In this document: positions 12,470-24,720 of the stretch, piece after piece
Layout of the letters: each line of letters opens with the position of its first letter
Numbering within the stretch: position 1 is the first letter of the stretch
Source of the DNA: Malania oleifera
Taxonomy: Eukaryota; Streptophyta; Magnoliopsida; Santalales; Ximeniaceae
Assembly: GCF_029873635.1 (NCBI RefSeq)
Contig: NC_080422.1
Location: 4,940,001-5,004,000, forward strand
Length of the DNA: 64,000 nucleotides
Direction of reading: 5' to 3'
The notes under the pieces: model-generated
Database searches by the model: none
The model's input: the letters and a program-made list of their open reading frames with translations, nothing else
What the model was told of the DNA's origin: nothing
Translations under genes and position numbers: made by a program

Positions 12470-12804
12470 CTTGAAAATAAGATAGAAAAAAGTTAAAAAT
12501 TCCATTTTCATAACCTACTCAACACAATCAATAAACTAAAATCCAATATATGTCCAATTCTCTAAGTTAAGGACCACTCTCACAGCTCTGAAATAGAATC
12601 ATCTAAGGTTTGTCGTGGTTTGTCTAAAACCGTTGACCGCTTCAAAAAAATCAAAGAAAGTCATCGACGTACTTCCGCCTCTAGGCTACAAGACAAAATC
12701 CTATAACTCGAAACACCTAGTCTACCCATTTCCTATCCTAATTGTCATCTGTTCCTATACTCTAGTATTAATCATCCCTAAGTCTGTAAAACCTAAAACC
12801 TAAT

Positions 12805-12816
12805 GCCCTAATACCA
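12805..12816 (-). other. primer binding site, initiator-Met tRNA type (copy 1)
   Basis: The minus strand reads TGGTATTAGGGC, three bases after the GTTACA end of the right-hand LTR A2. The standard plant initiator-Met PBS is TGGTATCAGAGC, so 10 of 12 bases match. The copy at 17084-17095 reads TGGTATTAGAGC (11 of 12). Confidence 0.75.
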
Positions 12817-12819
12817 AAC

Positions 12820-15317
12820 TGTAACGCCTCGAACTCGAAACTAAGGTCCGGAGTGTTATTTAAAATATATCTCTGATACCACCTTATGAGACCCCGAACC
12901 CGCCAAGTGGGGCCCTGGTGCCACGTGTTCCATTACCTATATCTGATATTCTCACATCAATAACGCAGCGGAAATAATAACAACTCCTCAATAATATACC
13001 AAACTTTCTACCTATCTATAATTTTAAAAGGTATTCTCCAACATCCAGTATTCACAAACATATATGTACATCTCAGAAAACTTAAATATAATATAACCCC
13101 AAAATATAAAAGTTAAAAATGTAACCAAAATTTATACCCTCTCTCTCTCAAAAACGCTACGCCAATCCCCGAGTTCACTGAGCTTGATCACGCGAAGGTC
13201 TTGAAAAATATAAAATTTCATATCGGGTGAGACACATCTCAGTAAGTCGGAATAGATTAATACCATTTTGTGGCTATCATAAGGTTTGTGTACAAAATAT
13301 AATCATCATTTTCAAATTAATCCACAATTGTGAAATCGTTCTCTGTCCCAACTCACACACATGCAACGTATTTTATTAACAAGAATTTCCCAAGGATTGG
13401 GGTGATTACCCGCTCATACAAGTAACATTCCTCTGTTCTGATACCTTATGCAACCCATGACTACAACTGAAGCATATTAGGGAACTTACCTTACTTAATA
13501 AGCTCTCAGGTGGATAGTTTATCTCGTACTCACACACACATTTACACAAATATTTACCGGCAGAAGTTCCTTAGAATAGGGAAGATTACCCACCTATACA
13601 AGTAGTTTCCCTTTGCCCTAATACGTTATGCAGCCCAATATGACTACATATGATATTAATCAGGATACTCGCCTTTCTCAGCAAGCCCTCAGGCGGAGTG
13701 TATACTTCGCCCAAAATAAATATGATGCTACAATATATAATACATATTTACTTTACTCTGTATCTCTTATCTCAGTATTACTTATCTTTTCATGTTCTCA
13801 GTATTTCACATCACATAATTCACTTTCACATTTCGTATTACTCTGATTTCATGCATGTGAATCTCACTTCCACATTTCGCATTACTCTGTATTCATATCT
13901 GCATTCACATGTTCTGTTCTCATATTATTCATTGGTTAAATTAAACAATTATACATTTAGAACTCACTACCATATGGATAATCATTGTCATGCTTCCCCC
14001 CATTACGGGTTGTGCAGCCTGAAGGCTGGACTTAACCTTGGTCAGCCTACCAAAGTTAAATCAGAAAATAACCTCTTCAGTCTGTAAGTCAAATTGGCTT
14101 TCCCACACTGGTCTAGACTCCAAGGGGAATCTCTACCCTACATACCACAATCAATCATCCCATCTCTACACTTTCCACGAGACGTGTGGGTGCACTGATC
14201 TCTTCCAAAAACATACGCAATAGTACTGTGTCTCACCATGGTCCACTGGAGTACTCAAATCATACATTGCAACTTAACATTCATATCCTGCTCTGATTAA
14301 CAATACACATGCAATATAGTCATAATACATTTTAGTATTTCCCAACATGTCATACATATATATATCACAACTCAACTCAGTATTTTCATTTTACTCATGC
14401 CACACCATTTAAGTAATACGCATAATTATATCATTTGAAATTACAAAAGTCAACCCATGTTCATCATCCATTTTACTAAAGATACACATCAAACTATCCC
14501 CACAGTTTTCAGAAAACACATTACTTTAATCATTCCATTTTCACAAACAATAACTATAGCCCTAGGCTCAAAAACTACAGTTCAAATGGTTGGCTTTTCT
14601 TTTAAAACTCACTTGATAATCATATACATTTATAAACACATATATTTTTCATTTAAACCGGTAAATTCATAAAAACTACTGGCTTAATCTATTCCCCTTA
14701 CCTGGTTTCCTAAATTACGCCCACAAAAACCCTGAAACGATGCCTGTGGTCCTCACCCAAACTCTGATTCAATAAACCTAATTTAATCGAATCAACCCTA
14801 AAAAAAAAAATACTATTTAAACATTTCTTAGGCCTACAAATTCCAAATAAACAATTAAACTTCCAAAAATAACCAATTTTCTTAATTCCCAAAATCTACC
14901 CTCACTTTGGAGTGGTGCCTAGGACCCCCAAATTGAAAATCTGCTCTAGTCAAAATGACGATGATCGAGACTAGGACCCTGTGGTGGTGCCCCATCTTCG
15001 ATTTAGCTGAAGATTTAAGGAGAAATTGAGGAAAGAGAGGGAGTATACCTTACCCCAGGAGTGGTGCCTACATCACTTCTACGACAAATCCACTTAGATA
15101 GGAATGTCAGTGGCGGATATAGGAACCCAGCAGTATCTTCTGTTTTCCTCGACTGAATATTTACCGAGAAAATGAGGAGAGAGAGGGAGAGGACGGATGA
15201 AAGAGAGTGACGGAGGGGTGCACAAAGAGAGAGAGGCACATAAACTCTTTGCAATTTTTTTCTTCAATCCTATATAAGCTTACATGTTAAGCTTCTTTAC
15301 ACACACGCACACACACA

Positions 15318-15373
<56 letters not shown>

Positions 15374-15492
15374 GTATTATATTATATTATTTAATTATTA
15401 ATTATTATTATTTAATTTTTTAATTTTAATTTTATTTTTGATTTAAATTTTTATTTATTTATTTATTTTAATTCTTTTTTAGGATTACTACA
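12820..15492 (-). mobile_element. LTR A2, central LTR of the tandem array
   Basis: This is the uninterrupted copy, 2673 bp. On the plus strand it starts TGTAACGCCTCGAAC after a PBS and ends GATTACTACA before a polypurine tract. It therefore serves as 5' LTR for internal region 1 on its left and 3' LTR for internal region 2 on its right. Internal landmarks are a CACGTG G-box near 12924, a hairpin TGAGACACATCTCAGTAAG at 13228-13246, a block GGGTTGTGCAGCCTGAAGGC near 14005, CAG|GTAAGGGG on the minus strand at 14702 and a TATA box near 15271. Confidence 0.9.
15299..15374. repeat. (CA)n(TA)n microsatellite
   Basis: A long CA run with a few interruptions passes into a TA run, in LTR A2 upstream of its TATA box on the minus strand. 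Confidence 0.9.
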
Positions 15493-15641
15493 TTTTGCCC
15501 TCCTTAAAAAAATTTCGTCTTCAAAATTTTCTAATCGTTCATTTCCACATTTCTACAATTATAAACTCACTATATCTCATACAGTTCAGTATATATCACC
15601 ATTTGAATTTCTACATTAACTACAATTAAATAAAACTCTCA

Positions 15642-16748
15642 TTATCTTAAACATAAACTCGTACTTGCACCCTTGGCAATGTCTTCGTCGATCGGGATCA
15701 TCGTATACACACGTGCTAGTCCACCTCCACCTCGGGGTACATGCTAGTTTCCCCGGATCTGATTCGGTACAAGTGCATTAGGTAGTAGCACATGACAGTT
15801 TCTCGCAATATGCCCTAGCTTACCGCACCTATAGCAGTTAGGACCCTCAGCTCGACATTCACCCCTATGCCTCTTGTTACATCTATAGCATACAGGGTAA
15901 GATGATTCATTTTGATAACCAGAATAACCCCGATCCCTTGTTTCCTACCTCGAGCCCACCATGTCATTTTCTCTCTTCCACGATCCCTGACTAGCCCTAA
16001 CTTGAAAACTGGGAGGTGTAGGCCTCTTTCTCTACTTTGACGGCTCTGTATTGCCCTGCAAGCTCTTCTCCAATACCGAAGCCTTATCTACAAAGTTTGT
16101 AAAGTTCTAGACCTAGAACCCCACCACCAGTTCAAAGATCTTTTATCTCAGACCTTTTTCGAACATTCTGGTCTTTCTCGCTTCATTCAGAATCATAAAT
16201 GGTGCGAATTGAGATAGCTCCACAAATTTAGCTGCACACTCCCCAACAATCATATTCCCCTGTATCAGGTTGGTAAACTCCTCAACCTTTTCCTCTTTAG
16301 TGGAGGAAGGAAAGTACCTATCAAAGAACAACTCCTTGTATCATTCCCAGGTCAGTGCCACTTTCACTACCCTTTGTCCCTCTAGCAGTTTCGCAGAAAG
16401 CCACCAACATTTCTCATCACTTGTGATCTTAAACGTGGCATAGCGGATCTTCTGCTCATCTGTGTAGTCGAGTACTTCCATTATCTCCTCAATTTCCTGT
16501 ACCCAGTTCTCTGCATCCATTGGATCAGATCCTCCCTCAAAAGTAGGAGGGTTCAACCTCATGAACTCCTTGATGCTACAACCCTAATCTATAGGTGGAT
16601 AGTTCTGCTCTCTAGGATCCTTCCTCATTTATGCCCTAACCTGACGAGTTATACCCCTCAACATCGCGGAAGTATCAATATCCTCCTCACTTGAAGTCTC
16701 TGAGTCATCTCTTCCTTCAACCTCTACATCCTCACCCCTAGGATCCAT
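15642..16748 (-). pseudogene. Ty3/gypsy gag, degenerate copy 2
   Basis: This is the second copy of the gag-only internal region. It starts at the equivalent MDPRG codon (16748) and ends at the equivalent TAA (15644-15642). Better preserved parts include MRLNPPTFEGGSDPMDAENW, QEIEEIMEVLDYTDEQKI, WWLSAKLLEGQ and FFDRYFPSS. The zinc knuckle reads CYRCGKLGHIARNC (CX2CX4HX4C). Stops and frame changes remain in several places. The copies differ by point changes and small indels, so they have diverged since duplication. As in copy 1, no pol sequence lies between gag and the polypurine tract. Confidence 0.85.
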
Positions 16749-17415
16749 CTTTAAAATACGATAGAAAAGAGTTAAGAATTCCATTATCATAAGTTACTCA
16801 ACACAATCATTAAACTAAAATCCAATATACATCCAATTCTCTAAGTTAAGGACCAGTCTCACAGCTTAAAAACATAATCATTTAAGGGTTTTCGTGGTTT
16901 GTCTAAAACTGTCGATTGCTTCAGAAAAATCAAAGAAAGTCGTCGACGTACTTCCGCCTCCAAGCTACAAGACAAAATCCTATAACTCTCAACACTTAGC
17001 CTACCCATTTCCTATCTTCATTGTCATCTGTTCCTATACTCTGGTATTAATCATCCTTAAGTTTGCAAAACCTAAAACCTAATGCTCTAATACCAAACTG
17101 TAACACCCCGAACCCAAAACTAGGGTTTGGAGTGTTATTTAAAATATATCTCTCATATCACCTTGTGACGCCCTGAACCCGCAAAGTGGGGCCTAGGTGC
17201 CACGTGTTCCATTACCTGTATCTGATATTCTCACATCAATAACGCAGTGGAAACAATAACAACTCCTCAATAATATACCAGAGTTTCTACCTATCTATGA
17301 TCTCAAAAGGTATTCTCCAACATCCCGTATTCACAAACATATATATATACATTTCAAAAAACTTAAATATAATACAACCCCAAAATATACAACTAAAAAA
17401 TGTAACCAAAGTTTA

Positions 17416-17419
<4 letters not shown>

Positions 17420-17472
<53 letters not shown>
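17420..17472. repeat. (CT)n microsatellite
   Basis: About 26 CT repeats in LTR A3. The equivalent tracts in LTR A1 (near 4600) and A2 (near 13140) are much shorter, so this one has expanded since the LTRs separated. Confidence 0.95.
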
Positions 17473-17475
<3 letters not shown>

Positions 17476-17934
17476 AAAACGTTATGCAAATCCCCGAGCT
17501 CACTGAGCTCGATCACGCGAAGGTCCTAAAAAATATAAAATTCCATATCGGGTGAGACACATCTCAGTAAGTCAAAATAAATTAATACCAATGCGTGGCT
17601 ATCATGAGGTTTGTGTACAAAATATAATCATCATTTACAACTTAATCCACAATTATGAAATCATTCTCTGTCCCAACTCACACACATGCAGCGTATTTTA
17701 TTAATAAGAATTTCCCAAGGATTGGGGTGATTACCCGCTCATACAAGTAACATTCCTCTGTTTTGATACCTTATGCAACCCATGGCTACAACTGAAGCAT
17801 ATCAGGACACTTACCTTACTCAGTAAGCCCTCAGGTGAATAGTTTATCTCGTACTCACACACACATTCACACAAATGTTTACTGGCAGAAGTTCTCGAGA
17901 ATAGGGAAGATTACCCACAAATACAAGTAGTTTC

Positions 17935-18251
17935 TGTGATACCCCATCATGAAAGACTTAAAAGATTAGATGTTACTACCCATATTAACAAAGTGCACCT
18001 TTCTTTTTGGGAGCTTTCCCATTAGAACTCCACAGTTAAGCGTGCTTGCCTTGGGAAGCAATATTGGGATGGGTGATCTCCTGGGAAGTTTTCTCAAGAA
18101 GTGTGTGAGTGAGGACAAAACACACTGAAAAGGACACGTGTTGATCTGTGGGGCTAGTCATTAGTATGATAAGGCCCGCCCCCTGTTGTCTGGTCTAGGT
18201 GGAGGAGGAGAGATGCAATGCTCCCTGGCAGACTTAGGTTGGGGCGTTACA
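17935..18251. mobile_element. Cassandra-type TRIM, solo LTR with 5S rRNA-like segment
   Basis: A 317-bp insertion starting TGTGATACCCC and ending GGGGCGTTACA, flanked by the perfect 5-bp duplication GTTTC (17930-17934 and 18252-18256). It interrupts LTR A3 at a point where A1 and A2 are continuous. The middle matches plant 5S rRNA over much of its length. Cassandra elements are terminal-repeat retrotransposons in miniature that carry 5S sequence in each LTR and are thought to use its internal RNA polymerase III promoter. Only one LTR is present and there is no internal domain or PBS, so this is a solo LTR. Confidence 0.88.
17970..18105 (+). ncRNA. 5S rRNA-like domain inside the Cassandra LTR
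   Basis: Matches plant 5S rRNA, including TCCCATTAGAACTCCACAG, AGTTAAGCGTGCTT (A-box region, 18034-18047) and GGGATGGGTGATCTCCTGGG (C-box region, about 18065-18084). The segment between boxes differs from true 5S rRNA, and the 5' and 3' stems are degraded, so it is not a functional 5S rRNA gene. Any transcript would be a retroelement RNA. Confidence 0.8.
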
Positions 18252-20051
18252 GTTTCCCTCTACCTTAATACGTTATGCAGTCCAGTATGGCTACATCTTA
18301 TATTAATCAGGGCACTCGCCTTTACTCTGTATCTGGTATCTTTATAATACTCATTTTTTCATGTTCTCAGTATTTCACATCACATAATTCACTTTCACAT
18401 TTCACATTACTCTGATTTCATGCACGTGAATCTCAATTCACATTTCCCATCATCCACATTTCACATTCACATTTCTCATTACTCTGATTTCATGCTACTC
18501 TAGATTCACTTCTATATTCACATGTTTTGTCCTTATATTATTCATTGGTTAAATTAAAAAATTATGCATTTAGAACTCACTACCAAATGGATAATCACTG
18601 TCATGCTTCCCCCTATGACGAGTTGTGCAGCCTGAAGGCTGGACTTAATCTTAGTCAGCTCACCAGAGTTAATTCAAAAAACAACCTCTTCAGTCTGTAA
18701 GTCAGATTGGCTTTCCCACACTGGTCTAGACTCTAGGAGGAATCTCTACCCTACACAGCACAATCAACCATCCCATCTCCACGCTCTCCACGAGACTTGT
18801 GGGTGCACTAATCTCTACCAAAAACATACGCAACAGTACTGTGTCTCACTCTGGTCCATCGGAGTTCTCAAATCATACATTGTAATTTAACATTCATATC
18901 CTGCTCTGATTAACAATACACATGCAATATAATCCCAATACATTTCAATATTTCCCAATATGTCATACATATATATATCACAACTCAACTCAGTATTTTC
19001 ATTTTATTCATGCCACGCCATTTAAGTAATACGCATAAATATATTATTTTAAATAACAAAGGTCAACCCATGTTCATCATCTATTTTACTGAAGATACAC
19101 ATCAAATTATCCTCACAATTTTACTGAAAATACATTACTTTAATCATTCCATTTTCACAAATAATAACTATAGCCCTAGGCTCAAAAACCACAGTTCAAA
19201 TGGTTCACTTTTCTTTTAAAATTCACCTGATAATCATATACATTTATAAACACATATATTTTCCATTTAAACTGGTAAATTTATAAAAACTACTAGCTTA
19301 ATCTATGCCCCTTGTTTGGTTTCTTGAATTACACCCGCAGGGACCTCGAAACGATGCCTGCGGCGCTCACGAGAACCCTGATTCAATAACCTTAGTTTAG
19401 TCCAATCAACCTTAAATAAAATACTATTTAACATTTCCTAGACCCATAAATTCCAAATAAACAATTAAACTTCCAAAAATAACCAATTTTCTTAATTCCC
19501 TAAATCTCACCCTTGCTTTAGAGTGGTGGCTAGGACCCCCAAATTGAACATTTGCTCCAGCCAAAATGACGGAAATCAAGACTAGGACCCCATGGTTGTG
19601 TCCGATCGTCGATTAAGGTGAAGATTTAAGGAGAAATTGAGGAAAGAGAGGGAGTATACCTTACCCCAAGAGTGGTGCCTACTCGCTTCTACGACAAATC
19701 TACTTCGGTAGGAATGTCGGTGGCGAAGATAGGAACCTAGCGGTATCTTCTGTTTTTTGATCGGCCAAATATTTGTTGAGAAAAATGAGGAGAGAGAGGA
19801 GGAGGACAAAGGAGAGAGAGTGACAGAGGGACGCTGAAAGAGAGAGAGGGACTCAAAAGCTCTTTGTAGTTTTTTTTCTTCAATCCTGTATAAGCTTACA
19901 TGTTAAGCTACTTTATACATATATATAATATTATAATAAGATATTATTATATTATATTATATTATTTAATTAATAATAATTATTTAATTATTAAATTTTA
20001 ATTTTAATTTTGATTTAATTTTATTTATTTATTTTTTTTAGGATCACTACA

Positions 20052-21490
20052 ATTGCAATGTAGGTCCCATACTGCTCTACACAATGAAACATTATCACAT
20101 TGGCCTGTATCATCTCAAATCTATGATGCACAACATAACTTAATCTCTTTAGTGCTCTGTGTTAAACGGAAACTATCTTCCAAATCAAAAAAAGAAATAT
20201 TCCTATTCCTTTATTTGGTTTTAAAAATGGGTCTATCTAGTTATTATTTTTAAATCTAATTTTCACAATATTTATTTCCTTTTGTTGTTCACATTTCAAA
20301 AATTATAATTTATTTCCTCTATGAAAAAAAAAAAAAATTGCTTAAGGAACAAAGACCCAAGCTTCCTTCTATGCCCCCCACCTCCATATTTTCAAGTCAT
20401 TGGGTCTTTTTCATACCTATTCTCCTCTTCCTCCTCATCAATTTTCCATACTTTTTAGATTAATTGCTTTCATTTATGATCTCTCATTTGCAAACAATTT
20501 CTAATTTATGTTCTCTTCGATTAATGGAGTGAATAATTAAAAAGGTGAACAAAGAATAGAGTTTCATTGTTGTATAAGTTATAATAGTTCTTTGCTTTGT
20601 GGTTTTACCTCGCAATTGTTTTAAATTCATATTTATAATTGCATCTCCTCATCCATAAGAACTTAACTATGAATTTGTGACATGAAAGAAAGTTTCAATT
20701 TTATGAACATAAGCATAATTTTCTTCAGGTGTATTGGTTTTAAGCTCCCAACTCAATTGTTCTTGCTACTATTACCTCGGTGTTTCTTGAAAAATTTCAC
20801 AGTCAATATTTTGCACCCCCCCCCCCCCTCCCCCAAATTTAAAAGATTGGGAGAAATCCTCGCTAAGGAGACTTGAATCCTAAACCTTCCCATAGGGGAT
20901 CGGGGCATGAACCACCGGACTAAAATTTCAAACAAAAATATTTTACTAATTAATATATTGGTACATAGACCATTTGATTTGCTTGATACTAATAGTCACT
21001 CTATTTCTTGACCACTCTCTTTAAGTGAAGGAGCTTATTTCAATTTTGAGGTTCTCCTAAACTAAGCATGTCATTATTTTCCCAATTAAACATGTCATTA
21101 TTTTCCCAATTAAACATGTCATAGACTTTAATCCTAACTACTAATATGTTACCCTCTACATTTGTATATTCACATTCTCACACATGAATGCAGGTTGTGC
21201 ATACGCCATTTATACACACATAATTATACAAACAAATCAATGTGCCTTCAAAATATCTCAAATATTGAATTCTAATTTTTCATATTTTTATCTCAATATA
21301 AAATATTAAAAATATAATTTAATCTAGCCAAGCTACTTAATTAATTTCTTTAAATCTTGTTTGTTAATCAACTATTTAATTGTTTCTTTTATTTTAGAAA
21401 AGCTCTTATATTACCTTTCTTCTAACCATGTTCTCTTTTTACGTGAGATTTTCTTCTTTTCAGATTATGTTACAATCCTTTTGAATGCAA
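20052..21490. other. AT-rich intergenic sequence with a poly-C tract
   Basis: No gene is seen. Notable items are a C run interrupted by one T at about 20814-20835, and a 20850-20925 stretch (CTTGAATCCTAAACCTTCCC, then GGGGCATGAACCACCGGACT) reminiscent of tRNA-derived or SINE-like dispersed repeats. A three-fold short repeat of CATGTCATTATTTTCCCAA lies near 21068-21125. Confidence 0.5.
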
Positions 21491-21499
21491 TCTGTTGTA

Positions 21500-21965
21500 G
21501 TATGTGGCTCATATCGAGTGGAACACATTTATAGAGAAAGCATGCTGAGGAAAAACAAGAAAGCTAGTTTGAAGAAAACCATTGACGGTTTGAATAGTGA
21601 GTCGACGGTTACATCGATGGTTTTGTTCGGCACTGTTTTTAAATTTTGAATTGAGAAGATTAATATGTTGGAGATATGGAGGCAAATCCTTCGGGGATTG
21701 ATACAAGGGTATTTAAAAAACTTTCTAATCCCTCTGTACGTGTAGGGTTAGCATATATATAATGTTGTAACCCTGGTTTTGACAAATAGTGAATTTCAAC
21801 CGCCGCTTGCTCCTGTAGACGTAGGCATTCTGCCAAACCACATTAATTTTTGTGTCATATATTTATTGGTTGCTCTTATTGTCTGTGTGATTATGTTTTT
21901 GTATTGTTCATTGTTAGTTGCTGCATTGCACGATCGGTTACGCACACATTAATTTGCACAACACA
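21500..21965 (+). mobile_element. probable copia-type LTR remnant
   Basis: Contains GTGAATTTCAACCGCCGCTT, CTCCTGTAGACGTAGGCATT and CTGCCAAACCACATTAATTT, then TTGTGTCATATATTTATTGG. This arrangement is typical of the 3' part of plant copia LTRs. Upstream lie GTCGACGG repeats. No second LTR, PBS, TSD or coding region was found, so limits are approximate. Confidence 0.5.
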
Positions 21966-23168
21966 ATCCCCTAATTATATACTCCTTTCACTTTGCATTT
22001 GCCTTTTACACTAAAAAATTGTGCAAATTCTCATTTTTGCTAATAGAACTTTACAAGTTCCAATGTTTCTTAAACTTCACCTTTATTTCATAACGAAAAG
22101 ACTGATGACTATTTCTTTAGGTCTCTTTACAATGATTTTGAATATCCTCAACATTCATCAATGGTGATATAAATTGTAATACAAATATATTTATTGTGAT
22201 AAGTCCAAATGATTCCTACACACACATACACGTACACAATCAAATTCTATGTAAGAACATGAAGATACTACTTGGAATAAGAAGATCGGCAAATTACACC
22301 TTTATAATTTTTGTTTCTAATCAAATTTGGTGTTGGTGCAAAAAGAAATAGGATTAATAAGAATTACAATTTTGAAAAAAGATACATACATGAGAATCAA
22401 ATTAAAAATAAAAATAGTTAGATATGGGAAGAGTTCATTGGAACAAAATATCCTTATTACCCTCAATTATATAGTTAATTTAAAATGTTCTAGGATAAAA
22501 ATAAAGACATAAAGTAAATATATTCTCTTTATTTACAATACAAAGCAAAATGGTTCAACAGAATTAATTCACTTGGAATTCTTTTTATGTAAAAGTTGAA
22601 TTGTAACCCTACTTAAACATGACTTCAAGCATGGTGAAATTTCCTATTGAAGTTGATATACCCTAAATATATCAGCTTATAAAAGAAAGTCAAAACCCAA
22701 CAATCACTGCCCAAGTCCAATCCTCTGGCAAGAGCAATTAGTTCTAATCCAATAATGAAAGGAGAGATCCACGCTGACGACTTAAACGCCTAGAGTGATC
22801 CACGCTGACGATTTAAAACTCCAGAATAATCCATGCTCTCGCGTCATAATGACGGATCACCCCAATGGTCAAACCTCGCCACTATAAAGAAAGGTGATGC
22901 AAACAAGTCAAGGTAACTAACTCTTAACCCAATCTTACTGTTGCATTCAACCTTTTGGAAGCATTCCCTGACTTAGGCATCAGAGTGACCCCCCGGAGTA
23001 CACCCCGGGTCCTCCAAGCCTGCTTTGTTTTCATCCTTTTCAGATCATCGGAAGTCGGAGAGCAACATCGCAAGTCATCACCATTTTATCCTGCAACAGT
23101 TGGTGCTGTCTGTGAGAACTTACTTCTGAGAGGTACTCATCTTGCTCTCGACCTTCGACATTCAAATA

Positions 23169-24311
23169 ATGTCAACCACTCACGACTCTAGCTCTGACCC
23201 TACTGCTAGAAAAGAATCACCTTAGTCCATCCACTCCACACCCGTGGAACGTTCAGGAGTCACTAGAGAGGAATTTCTTGCCTTCCAAAAGAAGATGAAG
23301 AATATGTTCAACCTACTCTTGTAGTAAAAGAGTCAAGAAGAGCATGTCCCCCACCAACAACAGGTTAGCCCTAACCCACCTAAGAATGTAGAGGAACTAA
23401 AGGAGAGTGAGAAAAAAACTAACCTCACTAAGAAGGTGGAAGACGTGAATAGCATAGGAGTCAACAAGCAAAGATCGACTGAGTTGGAGGAAAGGATTAA
23501 AAAGATAAACCAAATTGAGAAGATGGTGAAAAAAGGACAGACCAACCCCTTCTACGGGAAAGCCTCTCTAAGATCCTCGGAGCCATCATTCACTAAAGAA
23601 GTGATGGAGGTCCTGCTACCTAGCAAATTCAAAATGCCAACCTTTGAAATGTACGAGGGTTTGTTTGACTCGGTCGATCATCTAGACAACTTCAAGGTGT
23701 TGATGCAATTGCAGGACGCACCTGATACCATCATGTGTCGGGCATTTGCTGCAACCCTTAAAGGTAGTGCCAGAGATTGGTACCGAACCCTACGGCCTGG
23801 ATCAATCGGTTCTTTCTCGGAGATGAAGCAGCTATTCATCGGTCATTTCCTCAGTAGTCGGAGAATCATCAAAACGTTGGCTCATATGATGAGCATGGTT
23901 CAGGGATAAAGGGAGACATTAAAAAATTTCATGCACCACTTCATCACCACGACCGTGGAGATCCGCAACCTGAACATTGGAGTGGCGTTGGTAGCCCTAA
24001 CCACGACCCTTCAACCAGGAAACTTCCTATCTTCTCTAGGAAAGAGACCCCCAGTTGACAAGGGGGAGCTGATGGCAAGAGCACAGAAGTATATTAATCT
24101 GGAAGAGGTAATGGACATAAGAAGAGAGCGAACTTATCCGAAGAGAAAGAGTTCGAAAGATACAGGGGAGGCCTCTAAAATATGGAAGGGACAAGAGAGT
24201 AACAAGTTGCATAGCAGCCCTAGGGGGTTAAGACACACAAGTAAGTTCCAGTCCTACACTCCCTTAGATGTCTCGCATACCAATGTCGTAGGGGGTTCTA
24301 ACCTAATCTAG
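23169..24311 (+). pseudogene. Ty3/gypsy gag of the 22.6-26.8 kb element, interrupted by stops
   Basis: The first frame, from ATG at 23169 (MSTTHDSSSDPTARKESP), stops after 18 codons. Open frames resume and cover a retrotransposon gag domain from about 23630 to 23905: MPTFEMYEGLFDSVDHLDNF, AFAATLKGSARDWYRTL, SFSEMKQLFIGHFLSSRR. A TAA at about 23907 breaks it. A further piece to 24311 includes KGELMARAQKYINLEE and basic residues. No zinc knuckle is evident. The residues AxxWxxxL and the downstream Fxxx(F)xx are the typical gag core. Product would be a capsid-like protein if intact; as it stands it is dead. Confidence 0.8.
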
Positions 24312-24449
24312 CATGCCCAAGAAAAATGTTTCATAAAATTGCATCTCTGTCAGTTATGTACTCGAACATTTTGTGTGTCTTTAATAAATTATCAAATTTT
24401 GCATACATACCTATAACTGCATTCTCTCTCACGCTATTCGATTTCAGCC

Positions 24450-24720
24450 CAAAAAATAAGCACAACTCATTAGAAAAAAAAGAATCGGCCCAATTGACAA
24501 GCAAACCTTGTGAGGCCAGAAGACTGGTCAACAACTGAGCATAGCTCATTAGGCGAAGTAGGCCCAACTGACGAGCAAATCTTGCGTGCCCAACAAATGA
24601 GCATAGCTCATTAGGCGAGATCGACCCAACTAACGAGCAAACCTTGTAAGGCCAGAAGACTGCAAAACAAATTAGCATAGCTAATTAGGCAAAATTAGCT
24701 CAACTGACGAGCGCAGCTCA
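24450..24720 (+). repeat. degenerate ~62-76-bp tandem repeats
   Basis: Four copies of a unit around AGCATAGCTCATTAGGCGA followed by CCCAACTGACGAGCAAA, starting near 24461, 24538, 24600 and 24674. They directly precede the 69-bp array inside the same retroelement. Confidence 0.75.

Larger units (their letters stand above)
17099..20051 (-). mobile_element. LTR A3, right-hand LTR, split by a Cassandra solo LTR
   Basis: Starts TGTAACACCCCGAACC directly after a PBS and ends GATCACTACA at 20051. It is collinear with LTR A2 except for a 317-bp insertion plus its 5-bp duplication at 17935-18256. The splice-donor-like site at the minus-strand equivalent of 14702 has decayed here (plus-strand CCCCTTGTTTGG), and so has the TATA box. 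Sequence after 20051 is unrelated host DNA. Confidence 0.9.

Noticed and set aside
17970-18105. A genuine 5S rRNA gene
   Set aside because: Homology is limited and stems are degraded. The segment lies within a TSD-flanked Cassandra-type LTR.
4274-20056. Target-site duplication around the whole LTR A array
   Set aside because: Flanks are ACTAC and ATTGC, which do not match. The array probably arose by recombination, so none is claimed.
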